NCBI GenBank assembly: GCA_015179025.1
Contig: WHUX01000002.1
Coordinates: 1-64,000, forward strand
Length of the DNA: 64,000 bases
Source of the DNA: Terfezia claveryi
Taxonomy: Eukaryota; Ascomycota; Pezizomycetes; Pezizales; Pezizaceae
Direction of reading: 5' to 3'
Below are positions 10,603 to 21,195 of the stretch, piece after piece. The position numbers and the translations under genes are program-made. The notes beneath the pieces were generated by a model, which saw nothing but the letters and a program-made list of their open reading frames with translations, did no database searches and was not told where the DNA came from. Each line of letters opens with the position of its first letter. Within the stretch, counting starts at the first letter, position 1.

Positions 10603-11264
10603 CCGAGTTTGCCTATAATACTGCCGCCCACTCTACCCACAAGTATTCCCCTTACCGAAGTTTGTATGGCTTCGACCCTCGCACCATTCACCTTTCAAAT
10701 GACTACGAATTCTCCTCCCCCGCCGCAGAAGAATGGCTAGACCGAATGACAACTGTGCACAACCAAATTCACGATACCCTCAAGCAAATCAACCATAAAA
10801 GAAGTGCTATACACCTCGAAAAGGCACGCAGGTTTGCTATCGATGACTGGGTATTGGTTGACCGCCGGAACCTACAGATACGAGCAGGGAACAACCGTTC
10901 CCTTACCAGCAAGTGGATAGGGCCCTACAAGGTCATTGAAGCTATTGGTTCACACGCATACAGGCTCGAAGTTCCACAAGGCACACGATGGCACAATGTT
11001 GTTCATGTTACCCTCCTGAAGCCATTCAGACAACGAGACGAACCACAAGATATGGACGAAGATGAACCGGATATCTTCGAAGTCGAATCCATTGTGGACT
11101 CCCGCAAGAATCGAGGAGTAGTCAAGTATAGGGTGCGTTGGGAAGGATATACGGAGTTTGAAGACACTTGGGAGACTTTTGATAAGTTGGATAACTGCCC
11201 AGAGAAGCTCAGGGAGTATCGAGAGAAGTTCCCCAATAAGCCACGTGACGAAAGAGACCTCTAA
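10486..11264 (+). CDS. Gyp2 pol continued: integrase C-terminus and chromodomain
   Basis: From about 10486 the frame reads YHPQTDGLAERAVQTL (with the catalytic Glu) and then a basic C-terminal region (VHVTLLKPFRQRD). It ends in a chromodomain (DIFEVESIVDSRKNRG...KYRVRWEGY...DTWETFDKL). The stop is at 11262-11264. The next 290 bp are a 3' UTR whose relative also occurs in the non-autonomous element at 31-34 kb (33036-33322). The chromodomain suggests targeting to heterochromatin, as known for chromoviruses. Confidence 0.85.
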
Positions 11265-11554
11265 GTTTGGACTTATGTCCAGTGTTTCATGGATGAAGAC
11301 ATGGTACCTTTTACCCTCCTACTCGTCGCCTTTTCCCTGTGGGTTTTTTGGCGAGAGGTTTGGTTTTTAACGGCCATGGCATGTATGTGTAGGCACACCG
11401 GTCTTGTGGCACCCTTGAATGGGATAGGGGTATTGGTCTGGATGGTCAGTACCTATGTCACCATGGTTACCTGAGTTATTACTAATACTTGTCTTCTCCA
11501 GGGTCGGAAAGACTTGTATTCAGCTGAGGACAGCTGCCTCGGAACGGGGAGTAA

Positions 11555-12165
11555 TGTTACGGCTCAGGTAAGAGGCCTACCCACAACTGGGAATATCCCA
11601 ATACCTAATTATGGCTGCTAACTGTTATGGCCTGATCAACCATACAGCTGCAGGTAATGTGTCCGGAATGGACAGGTATTGGAGTAAGGAAGTGTGTGAC
11701 CTCTGGATGCGTCCTCATACATGTATTCTCTTCTATAGATATCCATTAAGTTCTTATGTTCGTTATTCATGTATTGTTATTCGTTGTACTCAAGTTCAGC
11801 TCATGTATGTCAGCCTGACTACGATGCGTTGTAGTTCGGGCTGCTTAATCAATGTATGTCAGACTGCAGGGTTCCTAAATAGGAAGCGTCTTCCTATTCT
11901 AGGCAACTACCTGACGTCAGTACTACTAAGCCGTTATAGGAAGTGTCGTTAGATCTGATAACAACTTATCAGATCAACGCTTCTATATAAGCTACCGCTT
12001 TTACATAGTTAATACAATAAGACCCAAGCGGTGTTCTAAGTCTCATATAGCTTTACTCTTATCGAGTCCACATTACACCCGAGTTATAGCTGCGTTTATA
12101 CTTTGCTCCGCTATTATCTATCCTCTCCTCCAAAGTATTCTCGTAGTTACAGCTCGCCTGTAACA
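11555..12165 (+). repeat. Gyp2 3' LTR (611 bp)
   Basis: Same length and, by reading, same sequence as the 5' LTR. It is preceded by a purine-rich stretch (GGAACGGGGAGTAA, 11541-11554) and followed by the target duplication GCCAA and the continuing Harbinger transposase. Confidence 0.93.
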
Positions 12166-12170
12166 GCCAA

Positions 12171-12436
12171 CACCTCCTAGGATGGATCACAACAAGATGA
12201 AGTAGGCATATGCCTAGATTGGAGGTTGCGTCATATTGTATAACCTGCTTTTGGAGTTTAATGATCTTTGGGAGCCAGATATTGATGAAATAGAGGCAAT
12301 CTTATAAGAGGAGTTGGAGGAGGCAGAAGCAGTTGTGGAAGGTGATAGAGATGTAGAACCTGAGAAGCTACAGCATCTCAGAGAAGCAGTTAATCAGAGT
12401 AGAAGAGAAGAGGTTTTCTCTGAGTTTCTTGGGTAA
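12171..12436 (+). pseudogene. Harb: PIF/Harbinger transposase, C-terminal end (decayed)
   Basis: After the Gyp2 target duplication the transposase continues: a conserved CVILYNLLLEFNDLWEP, then an acidic Glu-rich tail, EPEKLQHLREAVNQSRREEVF, with the stop at 12434-12436. In-frame stops are present near 12205 and 12305. Together with 4993-5555 and complement 48365-49113 this reconstitutes the order of one Harbinger transposase. Confidence 0.65.
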
Positions 12437-12801
12437 GATCTGAAGAACAAGAATCGGAGTAGTATTTCTAGACTTTGATTAGTATACATGGCAGAAGAAA
12501 ATGGTTAGATGAACCTTAGCTAAATTGCAAGTAAAATAGAAGAAAATAGTCAGACTTAAGATAGTTGGGAGAAGAGATGTGAATGCAACAAGATACTAAC
12601 TGTGACACAAAGGTATAATGTGCTTTGCACTGCAGGGCAACTTTATGTCAATTAAATAGCCAGACAGACTATACTTCTAAAGTTCCACTAAGACTAGGAG
12701 AATTCAAGAATGGGTTAGTATTGAAACCCCCTACCTCTATCTCTCTGTAGGCCTGAGTTAGCATTGAAAACCCTCCCCCCTCTTTCTCTCTGTAGCTCTA
12801 T
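12437..12801. other. Spacer between convergent Harbinger genes
   Basis: No gene seen. The stretch holds two near-copies of a segment with CCCCCTACCTCTATCTCTCTGTAGG (given here as CTACCTCTATCTC and CCCTCTTTCTCTC versions) around 12727-12810, each followed by TAGTATTGAA-like sequence. It separates the transposase 3' end from the 3' end of the opposite-strand second ORF. Confidence 0.5.
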
Positions 12802-14298
12802 CTAGTATTGAATTATTTTGAGATGGTGGGATTCTTGATCTGCCTTCGCTTGCTCCCGCTTGCACTCTAATTCAGCTATTGCTAGTTCATGCTGACGTTG
12901 CTCCTTAGATTTCTCCCCTGCTTGTGCCCTGTATTTCATCTCCGCTATAGCTAGACGGTAATTACGGGCTTTTAGAATCTGCATCTTCAAATCCAGCTCT
13001 TCATCCATCCTTGATACCTTCTTATAAGAATTAGAACTATACTTTCCTTTGTGTTCTAGAGCCCCTGCAATATCACCCTGTTTAGCTTTCCCCTTGGGAG
13101 TCTTGGCTGGCCTCTCTTCAGGTTCTTCCTCATCATTAGAAAAGATCTCCACTTCGTCAAGGACATGGTACCTCGAAGATGAGGTTTGACTAAAAGACTT
13201 TCATTTCTTTAGTTCAGCAGTCGGAGCAGATAGCAGCACTATTCTTCTACCCCTGCCCCTCAGGCTAATGACCTTAGAATCGTTGCTTTGAGTCTTGGAA
13301 TATATACTTCCTAGTTCCTTGGGCCTTTTTTGTTCCTTAGGCTATAGTGCCTCTGGTTGATCCAATATCAACTGAGGGTCTAAGAGGTGATCCCATTCAG
13401 ATCCCATTAGATTTTCCGCCAAGTTCATGCTTGGACTACTTCCACTTGAAAGCTGAGAATGTAGGTATGAATGAGACTGAGATTGAGATTGAGACTGAAC
13501 TTCAGACTGCATTTATGACTACGATAGTGCTTGAGTTGGAGAACACTGAGAATAAGGCTGAGATTGAGATCGAGATGCTTGAGTTGGAGAACACTGAGAT
13601 ACCCCCCCCTCTTCCCTACCAGATAGAGCTTCAGTTTGCAAGACATTATATGCCTGACCCCTACTAACATGCCTATCAAGATCATCCCCAGAATCATCAT
13701 CCTCATCTTAGGTGATATCATCATCAGGTTTTGCAAGAACATCCTCCTCTTTAACTTGGGACTCTATCTGAGATCCTGTCCCAATGACCAACAACCCCTT
13801 GATCATATGTCGATTCAATCTAGCAGTGCTTGCTGAAGCTTTCTCATCAATTGACTGCAAATATCTAAAGAGGATCTCCCAATATGGACATATGTCTTAA
13901 TACTACTCTGTTAATGTCTTGACAACAGATACTTCTTGCTCATTAATGATCTTTTTCTCTATGATATCTCCTAATCTAGTTCGATCATATAAATACCTCC
14001 CTTCCTAATACTTCTTGAGCATAATCCCAATTGCACCTTTGGTTTTGATGCTACGAGGATCCAAGTGACTAATCCGCAGATCAATCGCCCACTGCTTAGC
14101 TACATTAATTCAAGTGCTGCAAACATACTTTGAGGTATATTCATCTCACAGCTTATATGCTAAGAGCCTACCTAAGTGGGTATTCTACTTGATGCTTCCC
14201 TTTGCCCTGCCTAAATCCCCACCCCCTTTTGCCTCCACCAGCATTTCATCCTCCTGGCAGTCTCTTGGTTGTATCTTTCTGATTCGCTTTGGCCCCAT
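12802..14298 (-). pseudogene. Harb second ORF (Myb/SANT-like accessory protein of Harbinger elements), decayed
   Basis: Harbinger elements normally encode a second DNA-binding protein beside the transposase. On the minus strand, from an ATG at 14298 (MGPKRIRKIQ), broken frames read QWAIDLRISHLD, KGAIGIMLKKY, RYLYDRTRLGDIIEKK and EKASASTARLNRHM. An intact C-terminal frame (12802-13152) is rich in Lys/Glu/Gln (KARNYRLAIAEMKYR, ELAIAELECKREQAK), the coiled-coil tail typical of these proteins. Several in-frame stops lie in the middle. The Myb assignment is by position and general pattern, not by a clear three-Trp motif. Confidence 0.5.
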
Positions 14299-14329
14299 CT
14301 TCCTTCACTCCGAGTTCTTTCTTCACTTT

Positions 14330-14856
14330 TGTAACAATGGCTCTAGGGACAAAGTGACTAAGGGGTACGCCGGGGCGAGGACAGGACTAAGGTGAGATAC
14401 ATGTAGGAGCGCTACGTATGTGATTAAGGGAAAGGCTAGGGGCAAAGCAAGGGTAGGGCTAGGGTAACACACACATGTAGGAATGCTACATGTATGATTG
14501 GAGAAGGCTGGGAGGGGGGACAAGGGCAAAAGGTAAGAGACATACAGAAGTAGTTGCCGTGTGTGTCGGAAGGAGACAGCTGTTGCTGCAGAGCTGTTTC
14601 ACGAGACAAGGAGGTGCACAAGGGAGGTGCACGAGTGCTGGGAGAAGCAAGATCCTATATTAGGTATACAAGACGTTGGATGGGGATCCAATGACAGTAT
14701 GAGGGACAGGGGCTATATATATACATGATTCTGGGCCAAGGCAATGGAAGGAATAAGCTTCCCGAGATTCCTATCTTGGGAGCTAAGCAGGATAGCAATA
14801 ACCTATCACCTGCACTGCAGGTGATGACAAGGACAACTAAACACGCCATTGTGACA
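14330..14856 (-). repeat. GypD 3' LTR (527 bp)
   Basis: On the minus strand it starts TGTCACAATGGCG and ends CCATTGTTACA. It has a TATATATA box near 14715-14725 (plus-strand numbering). It contains a single ATCACCTGCACTGCAGGTGAT palindrome-like module (about 14808-14827) of the type arrayed in GypC. Confidence 0.85.
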
Positions 14857-15062
14857 CTATCCCCCCTTTAGGGTGGATCTCTAGCGACAAGGAGGCTTTG
14901 GGCATGACAACCGGCAAAATCAACACAGGAAACAACAACAAGTACAAGAACAAGAACCCTGACTCCAAACAACAACAAAGACCTATCACCTGCGTTGCAG
15001 ACGATAACGGAGACAACAACAACAAGAACAAGGACAAGAACCCCAACTTAGATATGGGAAGA

Positions 15063-15495
15063 TCACTCAACTGGATGGGGCTTCCTCGAGTATCACTAAT
15101 GGAATAGGAAGACCAAATCCTGTGTATTCTCTAAGTCCTCGATAGGTTGCCAAGTAGTCTCCTCATCTCCTAACCATTTAACCTTGTATTGCAAATAACC
15201 ATACCTCTTCCTTGAGTCCAATACCTCTTTGACCTCCTACTCCTCTTCACTTTCGATCACTACAGGAGGGGGAGAGGGGTGTTTCTGCCCTGGGAGAGGG
15301 TCATCTGCAGTGGGCTTGATCTCAGAGACATGAACAACCGGGTGCCGTTTGATATCTTTAGGAAACCTCAATCAATAGGCATGAGTTCCTACAGCTGCCA
15401 ATACCTCAAAGGGTCCTAGGGATTTATGATCCAGCTTGCGGAAGGGGCGTTCTGTTTGGAAGTGCCGGCTGGAAAGCCACACCTTGTCTCCTAGC
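15063..15495 (-). pseudogene. GypD pol remnant: integrase tail and chromodomain
   Basis: The minus strand encodes the Gypsy-1 family C-terminus: KVWLSSRHFQTE-like, FRLPKDIKRHPVV-like and the chromodomain, with a stop at 15063-15065. It is truncated upstream by the GypC LTR, inside the GDKVWL region. Many changes relative to GypA are transitions. Confidence 0.7.
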
Positions 15496-16151
15496 TATAA
15501 CGAGGGCTCTGGGGGACAAGGTGACCAAGGGGTATGCTGAGGCAGTAGCAAGAGGGAATCGCACATGTAGGAGCGCTACGTGTGTGATCTGAGGAAAGGC
15601 TAGGGTAAGACATATGTAGGAACGCTATGTGTGTGACTAGGGGAAGGCTGAGACGGGAGGCAAGGGCAAGAGGCAAGAGAGGCAGAGGGCAAGGGACACG
15701 AGACATACGGAGGCAGTTGCCACGTATGTCAAGGGAGGCTGCTGTGCTGCAGAGTTGTTTTGTACGAGACAAGGATGTGTACAAGAGAGGTGCACAAGCG
15801 CTGGGAGAAGCAAGGTCCTGTATTGGGTATACAAGACATTGGATGGGGATCCAACGACAGTACGAGGGACAGGCTCTATATATATATAACTTGGTCAGGG
15901 CAATGGGGGAAATAAGCTTTCCTATCTCGGAAGCCAAGCAAGGTAACAATAACAATAACCCATCACCTACGATCGCAGGTGATGACAAAGACAACAATAG
16001 TAATAACCCATTACCTGCGTCGCAGGTGATGCCGAGGGAAACAATAACGATAACCCATCACCTGCAATCGCAGGTGATGATAAAGACAACAATGGCAATG
16101 ACCCATCACCTGCAATTGCAGGTGATGACAACTGAATATACGGTTGTTACA
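15496..16151 (-). repeat. GypC 3' LTR (656 bp) with a palindrome array in U3
   Basis: On the minus strand it starts TGTAACAACCG and ends CTCGTTATA; the terminal CA is mutated (TA for TG on the plus strand). Between about 15957 and 16135 lie four tandem units of about 47 bp. Each contains an imperfect palindrome CACCTGC...GCAGGTGATG. A run of TATATATATA (about 15886) marks the promoter side. Confidence 0.85.
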
Positions 16152-16292
16152 CTATCCCCCCTTTAGGCTGGAGCTCCAGTGACTAGGAGGCCTAGGCACG
16201 ATAACCGGCAAAATCAACACAGAAAACAACAACAGGTGTAGAAACAAGAACCCCAACTCCAAACAACAACAAGAATGCAAAAGGTCTGACAT

Positions 16293-19033
16293 CATTCAAC
16301 TGGGCGAGGCTTCCTGAGGTATCGCTAGTGGAACAGGGTAACCAAATCCTGCACATTCTCCAAGTCCTCTATGGGTTGCCAAGTAGCCTCCTCATCCCCC
16401 AGCCATTTGACCTTATACTACAAATGCCCATACCTCTTCCACGAGTCTAGTACCTCCTCAACCTCCCATTCCTCCTCACCTTCGATAACTACAGGAGGGG
16501 GTGGGGGGTGTTTCTGTCCTGGAAGAGGGTCCTCCACGGCAGGCTCGATCTCAGAGACATAGACAACTGGGTGGTGTTTGATGTCCTTAGAGAACCTCAG
16601 TCGATAGGCATGAGTGCCCATAGCAGCCAACACCTCGAATGGACCCAAGAACTTGTGGTCGAGTTTGCGAGATGGCCACTCTGTCCAAAAGTGCTGGCTG
16701 GAGAGCCACACCTTATCCTCTAGCTGGTATCTAGGGGCTGGCAACCGTGATCCATTGGCATACTCAGCTTGCCTGGCTTGCGCATATCCCAACTCGGCTT
16801 TCAGGGTACGGTGGAGTTTAGCGATCTCAACCACGAACTTCTTAGCTGAGGGGTGGGCTTTTTGCAAGGGCGCTAGAGCATCCACGAACTGGGGGTGCCA
16901 ACCGTAGTTAGCTAGGAAAGGCGAGGTTTTGGAGGATTCCGAGAACTGGTTGTTCGTAGCAAACTCGTAGGTGGCCAGCAACAAAACCCAGTTATCCTGC
17001 TGGTAATTGACAAAGGCCTGCAGGTATTGCTCTATAATGGCGTTCATCCTCTCCAATTGGCCGTCTGTCTGGGGGTGATATGCTGTGGACAAACGCACTT
17101 TAACCCCCAGAAGCTCGCAGAATGCTCTCCAAAAGTCCGAGGTGAATTAAGGGCCATGGTCGGACACAATAGATTCAGGGAGCCCATGGTACTGGAACAC
17201 ATTGTTGAGGTAGAGGTTGGCCAGCTCCTGAGTAGAACAGGTATCTCGACAAGGTACAACATGCCTCATCTTTGTCAACCGGTCTACCACTATCAGGATG
17301 GTGTTGAACCCTGAGTCTTCTAGCAATCCCGTCACGAAATCTATGGTAAGGTGCAGCCAGGGCCAATCTGAAATCTCTAGAGGTTTCAGAGTCCCATACG
17401 GGGTATAGCAGACAAGTTTAGCACGCTTGCAAACATGGCAGTTCCGTATGTACTGCTCTATATCCTTCCGCTGGTCAATCTAGGTGTACTCCCTAGCCAG
17501 AAGCTCTAACGTTTTTGCCACTCTTGGGTGACCTGTAACCAGGCTGTCATGATACTCTTCTATTAGCCTCAGCCATAACCTTCCTTCTGGTATATAGAGC
17601 TAATCACGGTGGTATAGAAGGCCCTCCTGGATGGTATACTCGGCTAGGGAGATTTTGGGGTGGTGGCGCTGGCCAAAATCCACTGCGGTAATAATTTCCT
17701 TGGCCAGGAGGTTATCCTCGTATGCCTATCTCACCAGTTGTTGGAGGTCAGCTCTCACCTCAACCTCCGCATTAGCCTCAACCTCCGCATCAGCCTCAGC
17801 AAGGACATTGGCTGCCAGATCAAGGTTTTCGGGCTTCAATACCACCTGATTTTGGTATTTTAGCCTTTCATCCCCCCCTTTAGGGAGATCTCCTGATCTC
17901 CAGCTTAATGCATCAGGCTTGCCACTAGCTTTTCCGGGTCGGTACTTGATTTTAAAGTTGTACCAAGAGAGGAATTCCGACCACCTAGCCTGCCGTCGGT
18001 TGAGCAGCTTGGTAGTTGTAAAATACTCAAGGTTTTTATAATCAGATAATACCTCGATAATCCCCTTGGCTGACTCTAGATGTGGCCTCCACTCCTCGAA
18101 CGCCCTTACGATAGCCATCAGCTTCTTGTCATAGATCTCATAGTTGCACTCAACTAGGGAGTACTTTTTCGAGAAGTAGAGTACTGGGTGGAGGATACTG
18201 TTAACATACTGAGAGAGAATTCCCGTAGAGACATAGTCAGAAGCATCAGTTTCGATGACACATTCCTGGTCAGGGTCGAAATGTGCCAGGATCGGTGCTG
18301 AGCAGAAGGCTTCCTTGAGGTTCTGGAAGGCAGATTGGGCTTCTGGATTCCAGTCGAAGCACTGGTCTTTTTTGGTCAGTGTGGTGAGTAGGGCTACAAT
18401 CTTCGAATACCCTAGAATGAACCATTGGTAGAAGTTAGCGAATCCCAGGAAGGCTTGGATATCCTTGAGATTTGCTGGGATTTGCCATTCCTAGACAGCA
18501 GTAACCTTGGCAGGGTCTATCCTGATACCCTCCGTAGTGATGATCAGTCCCAGATACTTGACCTCCTGCATATGAAACTCGCATTTCTCGGGCTTGAGGT
18601 ACAATCTGGCTTGCTCCAGCTTTTCCAACACCTGCCAGGCATGAATCTTGTGTTCTGCTAGAGTAGTATCCGAATAAATCAAAATATCGTTGAGGTAAGC
18701 CATGCAGAACACATCCAAGAAGTCTCGCAGGGTGTCATTAATGAGGTGTTGAAAAGAGGCCGGGGCATTGGTTAAGCCGAAGGGCATGACATTGTACTCG
18801 AAGTGGCCATAGCGAGTTCGGAAGGCCGTTTTCCACTCCTCCCCCTCGGCAATCCATACCAGGTTGTATGCCCCTCTCAAATCTAGTTTAGTGAACCATT
18901 TGGCCTTGGAAAGCCTGGCTAATGTCTCCTGGATTAGAGGCAAGGGATACCTGTTCTTAACCGTTATCTTATTTAGCCCCCGATAGTCCACACATAGCCT
19001 AAGAGAACTATCCGATTTCTTGACGAATAGCAC
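16293..19033 (-). pseudogene. GypC pol: RT, RNase H, integrase, chromodomain, broken
   Basis: Frames in order: RT 18491-19033 ([37 protein letters not shown], and [11 protein letters not shown] where the catalytic YLDD reads YLND); RNase H 17726-18118 ([13 protein letters not shown]); integrase 17147-17335 and 16418-17098 ([15 protein letters not shown]); and chromodomain to a stop at about 16293. Several shifts and stops separate them. The first Asp of the RT YLDD pair is replaced by Asn, a G-to-A change. Confidence 0.85.
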
Positions 19034-20170
19034 CATCAGCAGAAAAAATTCTGCATCAGAATGCACTTTCTATGTTTTCTCCATCCTATACGTCACAACA
19101 ACCTTTTTACCTTCTTTGCATCCGATGCATGTTCTAACATAACTGCAGATACAAATCTGTGTCAGGACGCGTCAACTATTTTTATACCGTCCCATGCATT
19201 ACAATTTTCTGCTTACCTCCATACACCCCCACATAAAGCCTCCTAACATTCGCCTGGCACCTGTTTTATATTCGACACTTCACGTTCTTTGTAGCTCTTC
19301 CCCCAACTGTAGTCACAAGTTTATTATTTCCTAATCATAAATCATATTCCACTTCTCTAATCATAAATTGTATTCCACATCTCTAAGTCTATTCTATTAT
19401 TTACCAACCAACCTTCCCCCAGCTTTAATAGTATCAAATGCGCAATCCCTTCTATTTGTGATATCTTAACTATAACCCCTTCCCCACTTATCGGCAATCC
19501 AACGCGAACCATCCCTTCTGTGCCCTGTACAGCATTTCCCCCGATGTATTGAAGCAGATTCACATGTGCCAACCAGTGCACTATTCCTGCCATAGTTATT
19601 ACTTTGAACAATGTATTGATTCGTCCTGGTATTCGTCCATTCAGCGTCTCTACTGGTACCTCATCCAATGCATGCTGTCTCCTTACCCATATCCAATCAT
19701 GTCTTTCCTTCCCGCGAAACTTCTCGGTGTATCTAGCATTGTGCAAAATGAACCCTTCTCCATTGAATTTTGGTACTAGAATTTGAAGCATCCCATATGA
19801 ACGAATTTCCTGAACTAACAGCCCAGTAGGGTCGGAATCCATACTTCTAACTTCCTGCCTTAAAAACGCTTTTGTTGTCAGCACTAGATCTGGTAAGCCG
19901 GTTACATGCTCCAGATCCTCAAGGCTAGGTATTAATCCCAACTCAATTTTCGCCCGCAACTTCAAGTAGACATGTCTGACACCTGGCGTCACATCTCCAT
20001 TTTGCTTAACCTAGTTCCATAGATTAAGTGTCAAGTCCTTCATAACAAAAGTATGATCCCTCATGTAGGTAGTAACTATTTGTAGTGCTGCATTAACCCT
20101 ATTACTTCGACAGTAAGCATCCTTAAGGCCTTTATGCATAGTTCACTGATATCTGTAGAATATTGAGCTA
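19034..20170 (-). pseudogene. Plv-1 transposase C-terminus and 3' tail
   Basis: The minus-strand frame 19357-19992, extended with stops to 20170, matches the last third of the Plv-2 transposase (VYLKLRAKIELGL, LVQEIRSYGMLQI, HDWIWVRRQHALDEV). Positions 19034-19356 are the 3' non-coding tail with the subterminal motif (reverse complement near 19268-19290). The piece ends at GAGCTA, where Plv-2 is inserted; the gene resumes at 30077. Confidence 0.85.
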
Positions 20171-21195
20171 CATCAGCAACGAGTTTATTTGCGCCAGGTG
20201 CACCAGGTGCACCTGCGCTCTATTGCAGAACTAAGCCTTGTGACGCACTAGTGTTCCATATTCCCTTCCTGGCGTACCTCTGGTGCTTCCAACTCCCTGA
20301 ACCACTATGTTACCTTTACACTGTTTCTACCATGGTATCTATGCATACCTCTTTCTCTATAACATCCCAGCGTTATCTGCTTTGCTAAGTTTCCAATCCA
20401 ACATTTTGCGTTCCCCTCATTCCGCTTCAGCCTCACTTCTCTTCTACTCCTACCTCTGTCTCTTGACTTTGCAAGCATGCGTTCACCCTTTGCATTCTCC
20501 TGCATTCGCCCAACCTATTCTCCTCCTTTTCCTGTTGTCACTCACATATCTCACCATCCCAACTCGATATGCACACAATCCGCTCCTTAAAGTTACACCT
20601 CCTATCCCGCGTCTTCCTGGCTTGAACTTCTCCCTATTGTCTTTGTGATGTTTTCAATCCGACACATCACGTTCCTAAGTTTCCCTTCCTACAATTCTCC
20701 TTCTGAAGTTTTTAATACGACATATCACGTTTCTAAGTTCCCCTTCCTAACAATTGCTCTTCTGATGCTTGTGATTTAATTTATCTTCGTTCTAAATCGA
20801 TCACTCATTCTTGGCACAAACACGAGGTTTTCTTTGTTTGACTTCTATTTTCCATGACTAAAAAACACATTCCGAACCTCATAGCCACACCTACAAACTA
20901 CCACCAAATGAAATCCAACGCGCTGCGTCCTCCCCCCTCTCACCCAATTATATCCACGTCCCAGCCACAAATTACTCAGTAATAAAAAGCACAGTGAGAG
21001 AAACATGTAGAGAAAAACATGTGGAGTGAAACACAGAGAGAAACAAGCAAGCGACAAGAGAAAAAGAACTAATACCGACCGACAAGAAAAACAAAACCAA
21101 TTACCATACGGAGACAGAACTAACTGGGAACTGATCTAGGAAAACCCTTCCTCCCCCTACTATATTCGCTTCCAGTCCCTATCCGATGTGTTCAG
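20171..21195. repeat. Plv-2 left terminal and subterminal region
   Basis: Non-coding. It holds the terminus CATCAGCAACGAG, a doubled CAGGTGCACC (about 20201-20220) and TTGTGACGCAC near 20238, which mirrors TGCGTCATGA near the right end. The subterminal motif ATCCGACACATCACGTT lies at 20657-20673, followed by diverged repeats about 60 bp apart (around 20705-20735). Plv-1 has four related units at about 47800-48010. These look like transposase-binding repeats (inference). Confidence 0.55.

Larger units (their letters stand above)
5556..12165 (+). mobile_element. Gyp2: full-length Ty3/Gypsy retrotransposon of a second family (6,610 bp)
   Basis: Two 611-bp LTRs (5556-6166 and 11555-12165) bound a gag-pol interior, and the insertion is flanked by the 5-bp duplication GCCAA (5551-5555 and 12166-12170). 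Removing it rejoins the Harbinger transposase. The interior has gag with a zinc knuckle, aspartic protease, RT, RNase H, integrase and chromodomain. The LTRs look identical over their length, indicating recent insertion, yet the coding region carries a series of -1 frame changes (see findings). Confidence 0.95.
14330..15495 (-). mobile_element. GypD: 3' end of a Gypsy element (minus strand), cut by GypC
   Basis: In minus orientation it has the end of pol (15063-15495), a 3' UTR, the polypurine tract (CTATCCCCCCTTTAG on the plus strand, from 14857) and a 527-bp LTR (14330-14856). The five bases before the LTR, ACTTT (14325-14329), are the presumed target duplication, and it lies just upstream of the Harbinger second ORF. 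Its 5' part is missing because GypC inserted at 15495/15496. Confidence 0.85.
15496..19033 (-). mobile_element. GypC: 3' two-thirds of a Gypsy element (minus strand) inserted in GypD
   Basis: It runs from its 3' LTR (15496-16151) through polypurine tract, chromodomain, integrase, RNase H and RT, and stops abruptly at 19033, where a Plavaka terminus begins. Its RT N-terminus, protease, gag and 5' LTR are not in the window. Under the inversion model they lie to the left of the window beyond Plv-a. The presumed target duplication on the GypD side is CTAGC (15491-15495). Confidence 0.88.
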
